Source: Apostichopus japonicus (taxonomy: Eukaryota > Echinodermata > Holothuroidea > Aspidochirotida > Stichopodidae). From it: a stretch of 10,000 bases of DNA. The notes beneath the pieces were generated by a model. The model was not told the DNA's origin, did not search any database, and saw nothing but the letters and a program-made list of their open reading frames with translations. Location: positions 18,947,575 to 18,957,574 of the forward strand of contig NC_092566.1 in the NCBI RefSeq assembly GCF_037975245.1, read 5' to 3'. Position numbers and translations under genes: made by a program. Positions 1-7,646 of this stretch are shown here, piece by piece; the stretch's first letter is position 1; every line of letters begins with the position of its first letter.

Positions 1-381
1 CATTCGCATTGTAGGACCTAACATTATATGAGTGCCAGTGTAGCTTGTGGGGTACAAAACTTAAATGTCATATAAATATACCTTAAAAACAATGCAACTA
101 ATGGCAGCCTAAAGTAGATGCCTTCATTGCTATGAGTAGCCAACAATATTTTTTACAGTGCTTGATATACTGGATAATAAATATTAACTTGTTGATACTG
201 TACTCTGGTCATGTTGTATGAGTGCCAGGATACCTTGTGGGGTACAGACATTGAAATTAAATTACAATATGTCTCTCAAGAACTTAATAAGAACTAAATC
301 CATCTACCTAGCAAACAATGGAAATTCTTCAATATAAATTCATCTAATTGACAGCGATAATCTATACAGAATAAAACTTAT
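1..381 (+). repeat. Satellite monomer 1 (381 bp; type A, m1)
   Basis: This monomer can serve as a reference. Box 1 (atgagtgccagtgtagc...) starts at 28 and box 2 (atgagtgccaggatacc...) at 218, which is 190 bp apart; the next box 1 is at 409, 191 bp further on. Box 2 is followed by acattgaaattaaattac, a signature shared with monomers 6, 7, 21 and 22. The tail ends gaataaaacttat. The window may begin inside a longer array. Confidence 0.95.
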
Positions 382-764
382 CATTCGCATTGTAGGACCT
401 AACATTATATGAGTACCAGTGTAGCTTGTGGGGTACAAAACTTAAATGTCATATAAATATACCTTAAAAATAATGCATCTAAATGGCAGCCTTAAGTAGA
501 TGCCTTCATTGCTATGAGTAGCCAACAATATTTTTGGCAGTGCTTTATATACAGGATAATGAAAATTCACCTATTGATGCTGTATTCTGGTCATGTGGTA
601 TGAGTGCCAGGATACCTTGTGGGGTACAGACAGTTCAATTACAATTACAATATGTCTCTCAAGAACTTAATTAGAACTAAGTCCATCTAACTAGCAAACA
701 ATGGAAATTCTTCAATATAAATTCATCTAATTGACAGCGATAATCTATACAAAAAACTACTTAT
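382..764 (+). repeat. Satellite monomer 2 (383 bp; type A/B mixed 5' half, m2)
   Basis: The 5' half is type A up to ccttaaaaataatgcatct, where the last part is type B. The mid-section is tacaggataatgaaaattc. After box 2 it has agttcaattacaattacaa, a 6-bp longer form shared with monomers 5 and 20 (and 12 and 17 with a t-to-a change). Closest relatives are monomers 5 and 20. Confidence 0.93.
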
Positions 765-1140
765 CATTCGCATTGTAGGACCTAACATTATATGAGTACC
801 AGTGTAGCTTGTGGGGTACAAAACTTAAATGTCATATAAATATACCTTAAAAACAATGCAACTAAATGGCAGCCTAAAGTAGATGCCTTCATTGCTATTA
901 GAAGCCAACAATTACTTTGACCTTTGTTTTATACTGGAATATGAAAATTCACCTATAGATACTGTATTCTGGTAATATGGTATGAGTACCAGGATACCTT
1001 GTGGGGTACAGACATTTAAATTAAAATTTGTCTCTCAAGAACTTAATAAGAACTAAATCCATCTACCTAGCAAACAATGGAAATTCTTCAATATAAATTC
1101 ATCTAATTGACAGCGATAATCTATACAAAAAAATACTTAT
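765..1140 (+). repeat. Satellite monomer 3 (376 bp; type A, m3)
   Basis: A type A 5' half is joined to the m3 mid-section (attactttgacctttg, then ggaatatgaaaattcacc). Box 2 has gtaccagg rather than gtgccagg and is followed by catttaaattaaaatttg, features otherwise seen in monomers 9, 14, 19 and 24, whose 5' halves are type B. This combination suggests exchange between subfamilies. The tail is the common caatggaaattcttc form ending aaaaaaatacttat. Confidence 0.93.
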
Positions 1141-1591
1141 CATTCGCATTGTAGGACCTAACATTATATGAGTACCAGTGTAGCTTGTGGGGTACAAAAC
1201 TTAAATGTCATATAAATATACCTTAAAAACAATGCAACTAAATGGCAGCCTAAAGTAGATGCCTTCATTGCTATGAGTAGCCAACAATATTTTTTACAGT
1301 GCTTGATATACTGGATAATAAATATTAACTTGTTGATTTTGTACTCTGGTCATGTTGTATGAGTGCCAGGATACCTTGTGGGGTACAGACAGTTAAATTA
1401 CAATTTGTCGTACTGTACTCTGGTCATGTGGTATGAGTGCCAGGATACCTTGTGGGGTACAAACAGTTAAATTACAATTTGTCTCTCAAGAACTTAATAA
1501 GAACTAAATCCATCTACCTAGCAAACAATGGAAATTCTTCAATATAAATTCATCTAATTGACAGCGATAATCTATACAAAAAAATACTTAT
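1141..1591 (+). repeat. Satellite monomer 4 (451 bp; type A, m1, one extra 74-bp unit)
   Basis: The first half matches monomer 6 and 7 type sequence. The mid-section reads gttgattttgtactctgg instead of gttgatactgtactctgg. Box 2 occurs twice, with atgagtgcc at 1359 and 1433. The joint between the units reads ttgtcgtactg. The tail from 1513 on is already part of the 6,425-bp repeat and equals the tail of monomer 19. Confidence 0.94.
1346..1482 (+). repeat. 74-bp subrepeat, two copies (monomer 4)
   Basis: Two box-2 units start ctggtcatg, have atgagtgcc at 1359 and 1433, and end acaatttgt. The first unit has gttgtatgag and the second gtggtatgag. The joint keeps a CpG (ttgtcgtactg), which makes this a candidate for the older form of the joint. 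This is the only expanded monomer in the type A zone. Confidence 0.92.
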
Positions 1592-1974
1592 CATTCGCAT
1601 TGTAGGACCTAACATTATATGAGTACCAGTGTAGCTTGTGGGGTACAAAACTTAAATGTCATATAAATATACCTTAAAAACAATGCAACTAAATGGTAGC
1701 CTAAAGTAGATGCCTTCATTGCTATGAGTAGCCAACAATAGTTTTGGCAGTGCTTTATATACAGGATAATGAAAATTCACCTACTGATGCTGTATTCTGG
1801 TCATGTGGTATGAGTGCCAGGATACCTTGTGGGGTACAGACAGTTCAATTACAATTACAATATGTCTCTCAAGAACTTAATTAGAAATAAATCCATCTAC
1901 CTAGCAAACAATGCAAACTCTTCAATATAAATATATCTAATTGACAGCGATAATCTGTACAGAATAAAACTTAT
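1592..1974 (+). repeat. Satellite monomer 5 (383 bp; type A, m2)
   Basis: Identical by eye to monomer 20, 6,425 bp downstream. It has the 6-bp longer acaattacaatatg after box 2, gaaataaatcc instead of gaactaaatcc, and a tail variant (caatgcaaactcttc, then aatatatctaattg) seen only in this pair. These private changes make it a good marker of the large repeat. Confidence 0.94.
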
Positions 1975-2346
1975 CATTCGCATTGTAGGACAGGTGGTGC
2001 CAGTGTAGCTTGTGGGGTACAAAACTTAAATGTCATATAAATATACCTTAAAAACAATGCAACTAATGGCAGCCTAAAGTAGATGCCTTCATTGCTATGA
2101 GTAGCCAACAATATTTTTTACAGTGCTTGATATACTGGATAATAAATATTAACTTGTTGATACTGTACTCTGGTCATGTTGTATGAGTGCCAGGATACCT
2201 TGTGGGGTACAGACATTGAAATTAAATTACAATATGTCTCTCAAGAACTTAATAAGAACTAAATCCATCTACCTAGCAAACAATGGAAATTCTTCAATAT
2301 AAATTCATCTAATTGACAGCGATAATCTATACAAAAAAATACTTAT
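1975..2346 (+). repeat. Satellite monomer 6 (372 bp; type A, m1, altered box 1)
   Basis: This monomer resembles monomer 1, but the 17 bp expected between gtaggac and ccagtgtagc are replaced by 8 bp (aggtggtg), a net loss of 9 bp. The left end of box 1 with its atgag is gone, while the core ttgtggggtac is untouched. The same change occurs in monomer 21. The tail ends aaaaaaatacttat. Confidence 0.94.
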
Positions 2347-2725
2347 CATTCGCATTGTAGGACCTAACATTATATGAGTACCAGTGTAGCTTGTGGGGTA
2401 CAAAACTTAAATGTCATATATATACCTTAAAAACAATGCAACTAATGGCAGCCTAAAGTAGATGCCTTCATTGCTATGAGTAGCCAACAATATTTTTTAC
2501 AGTGCTTGATATACTGGATAATAAATATTAACTTGTTGATACTGTACTCTGGTCATGTTGTATGAGTGCCAGGATACCTTGTGGGGTACAGACATTGAAA
2601 TTAAATTACAATATGTCTCTCAAGAACTTAATAAGAACTAAATCCATCTACCTAGCAAACAATGGAAATTCTTCAATATAAATTCATCTAATTGACAGCG
2701 ATAATCTATACAAAAAAATACTTAT
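2347..2725 (+). repeat. Satellite monomer 7 (379 bp; type A, m1)
   Basis: Same subtype as monomers 1 and 6. A 2-bp deletion turns catataaatatacc into catatatatacc, shared only with monomer 22. Box 1 is intact (gagtaccag). Confidence 0.94.
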
Positions 2726-3100
2726 CATTCGCATTGTAGGACCTAACATTATATGAGTACCAGTGTAGCTTGTGGGGTACAAAACTTAAATGTCATATAA
2801 ATATACCTTAAAAACAATGCAACTAAATGGTAGCCTAAAGTAGATGCCTTCATTGCTATGAGTAGCCAACAATATATTTTACAGTGCTTTATATACTGGA
2901 TAATAAATATAAACTTGTTGATACTGTACTCTGGTCATGTGGTATGAGTGCCAGGATACCTTGTGGGGTACAAACAAGTTAAATTACAATTTGTCTCTCA
3001 AGAACTTAACAAGAACTAAATCCTTCTACCTAACAAACCATGGAAATCCTTCAATATGAATTCAAAGAGTTTACCATGGATATCTGTATAGTAAATTGAT
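2726..3100 (+). repeat. Satellite monomer 8 (375 bp; type A, m1, diverged tail)
   Basis: The 5' half is ordinary type A. The mid-section is a variant m1 (ggataataaatataaac). Box 2 is followed by aaacaagttaaattac. The last ~70 bp are the most diverged tail in the array, with taacaaaccatggaaatcc and agagtttaccatggatatc in place of the usual sequence. It leads into the equally odd start of monomer 9 and marks the A-to-B change. Identical copy: monomer 23. Confidence 0.92.
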
Positions 3101-3470
3101 AATTTGCATCAAAGGACTTAAGATTATACGAGTACCAGTGTAGCTTGTGGGGTACAGAACTTTGATGTGATATAAATTTACCTTAATGCATCTAAGTGGC
3201 AGCCTAAAGTAGATGCCTTTGCACATTGCTATTAGAAGCCAACAATAACTTTGACCTTGGTTTTATACTGGAATATGAAAATTCACCTATTGATACTGTA
3301 TTCTGGTAATGTGGTATGAGTACCAGGATACCTTGTGGGGTACAGACATTTAAATTAAAATTTGTCTCTCAAGAACTTAACAAGAACTAAATCCTTCTAC
3401 CTAGCAAACAATGGATATTCCTTGATATGAATTCACCGATTGACCGCGGTTATCTGTACAGTAAAATTTT
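3101..3470 (+). repeat. Satellite monomer 9 (370 bp; type B, m3, diverged start)
   Basis: It starts aatttgcatcaaagg where all others have cattcgcattgtagg or tattcgcattgtagg, and box 1 is preceded by attatacgag. It has a 4-bp longer gcctttgcacattgc. The tail (gatatgaattcaccgattg, then accgcgg) closely resembles the m3 mid-section of the same monomer and so supports the dimer origin. The only visible ccgcgg sites are here (3444-3449) and in monomer 24 (9869-9874). Confidence 0.92.
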
Positions 3471-3989
3471 TATTCGCATTGTAGGACTTAAGATTATATG
3501 AGTACAAGTGTAGCTTGTGGGGTACAGAACTTTAATGTGATATAAATATACCTTAATGCATCTAAGTGGAAGCCTTAAGTAGATGCCTTTATTGCTATAA
3601 GAAGCCAACAATATTTTTTACAGTGCTTAATATACTGGATAATAAATATTAACTTGTTGATACTGTACTCTGGTCATGTGGTATGAGTGCCAGGATACCT
3701 TGTGGGGTACAGACAGTTAAATTACAATTTGTTGTACTGTTGTCTGGTCATGTGGTATGAGTGCCAGGATACCTTGTGGGGTACAGACAGTAAAATTACA
3801 ATTTGTTGTACTGTACTCTGGTCATGTGGTATGAGTGCCAGGATACTTTGTGGGGTACAGACAGTTAAATTACAATTTGTCTCTCAAGAACTTAATAAGA
3901 ACAAAATCCATCTACCTAGCAAACAATGAAAATTCTTCAATATAAATTCATCTCATTGACAGCGATAATCTATACAGAATAAAACTTAT
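3471..3989 (+). repeat. Satellite monomer 10 (519 bp; type B, m1, two extra 74-bp units)
   Basis: It starts tattcgcattgtaggactt. Box 1 has gtacaag in place of gtaccag. The mid-section is m1 with gcttaatatactgg. Three box-2 units follow. The 371 bp outside the extra units is close to the basic monomer. The tail ends gaataaaacttat. Confidence 0.95.
3670..3880 (+). repeat. 74-bp subrepeat, three copies (monomer 10)
   Basis: Units have atgagtgcc at 3683, 3757 and 3831, exactly 74 bp apart. The first joint reads ttgttgtactgttgtctgg, the second ttgttgtactgtactctgg. The middle unit has cagtaaaatt instead of cagttaaatt. The third has gatactttgtgg, one of only two places where the base before the core is changed. 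An 80-codon GTG-started frame (3687-3929) reads through these units in three frames and is judged a by-product. Confidence 0.94.
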
Positions 3990-4508
3990 CATTCGCATTG
4001 TAGGACTTAAGATTATATGAGTACAAGTGTAGCTTGTGGGGTACAGAACTTAAATGTGATATAAATATACCTTAATGCATCTAAGTGGAAGCCTTAAGTA
4101 GATGCCTTCATTGCTATGAGTAGCCTACAATTACTTTGATAGTGCTTTATATACAGGATAATGAAAATTCACCTATTGATGCTGTATTCTGGTCATGTGG
4201 TATGAGTGCCAGGATACCTTGTGGGGTACAGACAGTTAAATTACAATTTGTTGTACTGTACTCTGGTCATGTGGTATGAGTGCCAGGATACCTTGTGGGG
4301 TACAGACAGTAAAATTACAATTTGTTGTACTGTACTCTGGTCATGTGGTATGAGTGCCAGGATACCTTGTGGGGTACAGACAGTTAAATTACAATTTGTC
4401 TCTCAAGAACTTAATAAGAACAAAATCCATCTACCTAGCAAACAATGAAAATTCTTCAATATAAATTCATCTCATTGACAGCGATAATCTATACAGAATA
4501 AAACTTAT
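3990..4508 (+). repeat. Satellite monomer 11 (519 bp; type B, m2, two extra units; chimera)
   Basis: The first half, up to the mid-section tttgatagtgctttatatac and gatgctgtattctgg, is that of monomer 12. The second half, from the expanded box 2 through the tctcattgacagcg tail, is that of monomer 10. The simplest reading is an unequal exchange between those two types near the first box-2 unit. Confidence 0.93.
4189..4399 (+). repeat. 74-bp subrepeat, three copies (monomer 11)
   Basis: Units have atgagtgcc at 4202, 4276 and 4350. The flank before the first unit is gctgtattctgg (m2 type), but both internal joints read gtactgtactctgg (m1 type). The extra units therefore came from an m1-type monomer. 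The second unit has cagtaaaatt, as in monomer 10. Confidence 0.94.
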
Positions 4509-4885
4509 CATTCGCATTGTAGGACTTAAGATTATATGAGTACAAGTGTAGCTTGTGGGGTACAGAACTTAAATGTGATATAAATATACCTTAATGCATC
4601 TAAGTGGAAGCCTTAAGTAGATGCCTTCATTGCTATGAGTAGCCTACAATTACTTTGATAGTGCTTTATATACAGGATAATGAAAATTCACCTATTGATG
4701 CTGTATTCTGGTCATGTGGTATGAGTGCCAGGATACCTTGTGGGGTACAGACAGTTAAATTACAATTACAATATGTCTCTCAAGAACTTGATTAGAACTA
4801 AATCCATCTACCTAGCAAACAATGAAAATTCTTCAATATAAATTCATCTAATTGACAGCAATAATCTATACAGAATGAAACTTAT
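4509..4885 (+). repeat. Satellite monomer 12 (377 bp; type B, m2, not expanded)
   Basis: The 5' half equals monomer 11. There is one box 2, followed by the 6-bp longer acaattacaatatg. Private marks are aacttgattagaac, gacagcaataatc (the usual CpG of gacagcgataatc lost by g to a) and gaatgaaacttat. Its near-copy is monomer 17. Confidence 0.94.
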
Positions 4886-5336
4886 CATTCGCATTGTAGG
4901 ACCTAATATTATATGAGTACCAGTGTAGCTTGTGGGGTACAGAACTTAAATGTGATATAAATATACCTTAATGCATCTAAGTGACAGCTAGAGTAGATGC
5001 CTCCATTGCTATTAGAAGCCAAACAATAACTTTGACCATGGTTTTATACTGGAATATGAAAATTCACCTATTGATGTTGTATTCTGGTCATGTTGTATGA
5101 GTGCCAGGATACCTTGTGGGGTACAGACAGTTAAATTACAATTTGTCGTACTGTACTCTGGTCATGTGATATGAGTGCCAGGATACCTTGTGGGGTACAG
5201 ACAGTTAAATTACAATTTGTCTCTCAAGAACTTAATAAGAACTAAAGCCATCTACTGTATGTAGCAAACAATGAAAATTCTTCAATATAAATTCATCTAA
5301 TTGACAGCGATAATCTATACACCAAAAAATACTTAT
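4886..5336 (+). repeat. Satellite monomer 13 (451 bp; type B, m3-like, one extra unit)
   Basis: The 5' half has gtgacagctagagtagatg and cctccattgc, unlike other monomers. The mid-section starts m3 (actttgaccatgg, ggaatatg) but continues into gttgtattctggtcatg. The tail holds a 5-bp longer ctactgtatgtag (5252-5264), a small palindrome with ctac/gtag arms. It ends accaaaaaatacttat. The near-identical copy is monomer 18. Confidence 0.93.
5084..5220 (+). repeat. 74-bp subrepeat, two copies (monomer 13)
   Basis: Units have atgagtgcc at 5097 and 5171. The joint reads ttgtcgtactgtactctgg, the CpG form also seen in monomer 4. The second unit has catgtgatatgag instead of catgtggtatgag. The outer flank is an m2/m3-type gtattctgg, so the extra unit is again foreign to its host monomer. 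Confidence 0.92.
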
Positions 5337-5706
5337 TATTCGCATTGTAGGACCTAATATTATATGAGTACCAGTGTAGCTTGTGGGGTACAGAACTTAA
5401 ATGTGATATAAATATACCTTAATGCATCTAAGTGGCAGCCTAAAGTAGATGCCTTTGAACATTGCTATTAGAAGCCAACAATAACTTTGACCTTGGTTTT
5501 ATACTGGAATATGAAAATTCACCTATTGATACTGTATTCTGGTAATGTGGTATGAGTACCAGGATACCTTGTGGGGTACAGACATTTAAATTAAAATTTG
5601 TCTCTCAAGAACTTAACAAGAACTAAATCCTTCTACCTAGCAAACAATGGATATTCCTTGATATGAATTCACCGATTGACTGCGGTTATCTGTACAGTAA
5701 AATTTT
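5337..5706 (+). repeat. Satellite monomer 14 (370 bp; type B, m3; block junction)
   Basis: The first ~120 bp match monomer 19 (tattcgcattgtagg, cctaatattat). From about 5459 on it matches monomer 9, except for gactgcgg in place of gaccgcgg. It is therefore the junction between the two copies of the five-monomer block, with the crossover close to gcctttgaacattgc. Confidence 0.92.
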
Positions 5707-6299
5707 TATTCGCATTGTAGGACTTAAGATTATATGAGTACAAGTGTAGCTTGTGGGGTACAGAACTTTAATGTGATATAAATATACCTTAATGCATCTA
5801 AGTGGAAGCCTTAAGTAGATGCCTTTATTGCTATAAGAAGCCAACAATATTTTTTACAGTGCTTAATATACTGGATAATAAATATTAACTTGTTGATACT
5901 GTACTCTGGTCATGTGGTATGAGTGCCAGGATACCTTGTGGGGTACAGACAGTTAAATTACAATTTGTTGTACTGTTGTCTGGTCATGTGGTATGAGTGC
6001 CAGGATACCTTGTGGGGTACAGACAGTTAAATTACAATTTGTTGTACTGTACTCTGGTCATGTGGTATGAGTGCCAGGATACCTTGTGGGGTACAGACAG
6101 TAAAATTACAATTTGTTGTACTGTACTCTGGTCATGTGGTATGAGTGCCAGGATACTTTGTGGGGTACAGACAGTTAAATTACAATTTGTCTCTCAAGAA
6201 CTTAATAAGAACAAAATCCATCTACCTAGCAAACAATGAAAATTCTTCAATATAAATTCATCTCATTGACAGCGATAATCTATACAGAATAAAACTTAT
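5707..6299 (+). repeat. Satellite monomer 15 (593 bp; type B, m1, three extra units)
   Basis: This is the longest monomer in the window. Its first part equals monomer 10. Four box-2 units follow; removing three units (222 bp) leaves 371 bp. The tail with tctcattgacagcg and gaataaaacttat equals those of monomers 10, 11 and 16. Confidence 0.95.
5906..6190 (+). repeat. 74-bp subrepeat, four copies (monomer 15)
   Basis: Units have atgagtgcc at 5919, 5993, 6067 and 6141, each exactly 74 bp apart. Compared with monomer 10 the added unit is the second: it carries the plain cagttaaatt of monomer 11's first unit and sits between monomer 10's first unit (followed by gttgtctgg) and its cagtaaaatt unit. 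The last unit keeps gatactttgtgg. This is the highest copy number seen. Confidence 0.94.
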
Positions 6300-6818
6300 C
6301 ATTCGCATTGTAGAACTTAAGGTTATATGAGTACAAGTGTAGCTTGTGGGGTACAGAACTTAAATGTGATATAAATATACCTTAATGCATCTAAGTGGAA
6401 GCCTTAAGTAGATGCCTTCATTGCTATGAGAAGCCTACAATTACTTTGATAGTGCTTTATATACAGGATAATGAAAATTCACCTATTGATGCTGTATTCT
6501 GGTCATGTGGTATGAGTGCCAGGATACCTTGTGGGGTACAGACAGTTAAATTACAATTTGTTGTACTGTACTCTGGTCATGTGGTATGAGTGCCAGGATA
6601 CCTTGTGGGGTACAGACAGTAAAATTACAATTTGTTGTACTGTACTCTGGTCATGTGGTATGAGTGCCAGGATACCTTGTGGGGTACAGACAGTTAAATT
6701 ACAATTTGTCTCTCAAGAACTTAATAAGAACAAAATCCATCTACCTAGCAAACAATGAAAATTCTTCAATATAAATTCATCTCATTGACAGCGATAATCT
6801 ATACAGAATAAAACTTAT
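6300..6818 (+). repeat. Satellite monomer 16 (519 bp; type B, m2, two extra units)
   Basis: Copy of monomer 11, 2,310 bp downstream, with a few private changes: gtagaactt for gtaggactt, aaggttatatg for aagattatatg and gagaagcc for gagtagcc. A 64-codon GTG-started frame at 6395-6589 is a by-product of the repeat. Confidence 0.94.
6499..6709 (+). repeat. 74-bp subrepeat, three copies (monomer 16)
   Basis: Units have atgagtgcc at 6512, 6586 and 6660, with the same order of variants as monomer 11: the middle unit has cagtaaaatt and both joints have ttgttgtactg. This shows that the expansion predates the duplication of the five-monomer block. Confidence 0.94.
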
Positions 6819-7195
6819 CATTCGCATTGTAGGACTTAACATTATATGAGTACAAGTGTAGCTTGTGGGGTACAGAACTTAAATGTGATATAAATATACC
6901 TTAATGCATCTAAGTGGAAGCCTTAAGTAGATGCCTTCATTGCTATGAGTAGCCTACAATTACTTTGATAGTGCTTTATATACAGGATAATGAAAATTCA
7001 CCTATTGATGCTGTATTCTGGTCATGTGGTATGAGTGCCAGGATACCTTGTGGGGTACAGACAGTTAAATTACAATTACAATATGTCTCTCAAGAACTTG
7101 ATTAGAACTAAATCCATCTACCTAGCAAACAATGAAAATTCTTCAATATAAATTCATCTAATTGACAGCAATAATCTATACAGAATGAAACTTAT
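6819..7195 (+). repeat. Satellite monomer 17 (377 bp; type B, m2)
   Basis: Copy of monomer 12 at 2,310 bp; the one difference I saw is cttaacattat for cttaagattat near the start. It keeps the gacagcaataatc and gaatgaaacttat marks. Confidence 0.94.
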
Positions 7196-7646
7196 CATTC
7201 GCATTGTAGGACCTAATATTATATGAGTACCAGTGTAGCTTGTGGGGTACAGAACTTAAATGTGATATAAATATACCTTAATGCATCTAAGTGACAGCTA
7301 GAGTAGATGCCTCCATTGCTATTAGAAGCCAAACAATAACTTTGACCATGGTTTTATACTGGAATATGAAAATTCACCTATTGATGTTGTATTCTGGTCA
7401 TGTTGTATGAGTGCCAGGATACCTTGTGGGGTACAGACAGTTAAATTACAATTTGTCGTACTGTACTCTGGTCATGTGATATGAGTGCCAGGATACCTTG
7501 TGGGGTACAGACAGTTAAATTACAATTTGTCTCTCAAGAACTTAATAAGAACTAAAGCCATCTACTGTATGTAGCAAACAATGAAAATTCTTCAATATAA
7601 ATTCATCTAATTGACAGCGATAATCTATACACCAAAAAATACTTAT
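7196..7646 (+). repeat. Satellite monomer 18 (451 bp; type B, m3-like, one extra unit)
   Basis: Copy of monomer 13 at 2,310 bp with no difference noticed, including the ctactgtatgtag palindrome (7562-7574) and the accaaaaaatacttat end. Confidence 0.94.
7394..7530 (+). repeat. 74-bp subrepeat, two copies (monomer 18)
   Basis: Units have atgagtgcc at 7407 and 7481. The joint ttgtcgtactg and the catgtgatatgag variant in the second unit are the same as in monomer 13. Confidence 0.92.

Larger units (their letters stand above)
3223..5457 (+). repeat. Five-monomer block, copy 1 (~2.24 kb)
   Basis: Monomers 9 (second half) to 14 (first half) form a block whose monomer lengths 370, 519, 519, 377, 451 are repeated next door as 370, 593, 519, 377, 451. 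Near-identity begins just after a c/a difference at 3222/5458 within gcctttg.acattgc; to its left monomers 9 and 14 are clearly less alike. The block is nested inside the 6,425-bp segment and so was probably formed earlier. Confidence 0.88.

Noticed and set aside
1-17. CENP-B box at the monomer start (attcgcattgtagga)
   Set aside because: Only the TTCG part fits the known CENP-B core pattern; the central A and the CGGG part do not match. No better match was seen on either strand.
28-66. tRNA-derived SINE or Pol III internal promoter at tagcttgtgg
   Set aside because: The A-box match is partial, there is no B box such as GGTTCGA downstream, no tRNA fold, no poly-A tail and no target-site duplications.
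69-82. TATA-box-like tataaata in nearly every monomer, and aataaa words in the m1 mid-section and some tails
   Set aside because: Such words are expected by chance in sequence about two-thirds A+T, and no gene or transcript boundary supports them. They are recorded only in case satellite transcription is found.
1771-1800. Hammerhead ribozyme, as found in some transcribed satellites (ctactgatgctg in monomer 5)
   Set aside because: The required CTGANGA and paired GAAA elements with flanking stems are not present; ctgatgc breaks the core and most monomers read ctattgatg.
3687-3929. 80-codon open frame, with near-identical frames at 4206-4448, 5997-6239 and 6516-6758
   Set aside because: They start at GTG inside box 2 and simply read the 74-bp unit in successive frames (74 is not a multiple of 3), so the same DNA gives MPGYLVGYRQ, then MWYECQDTLW, then GMSARI. 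There is no family resemblance, no conserved start context, and unexpanded monomers lack the frame. This is a by-product of the repeat.
6395-6589. 64-codon open frame in monomer 16
   Set aside because: It has a GTG start in satellite sequence, its end runs into the same box-2 units, and the equivalent frame is not maintained in other monomers.
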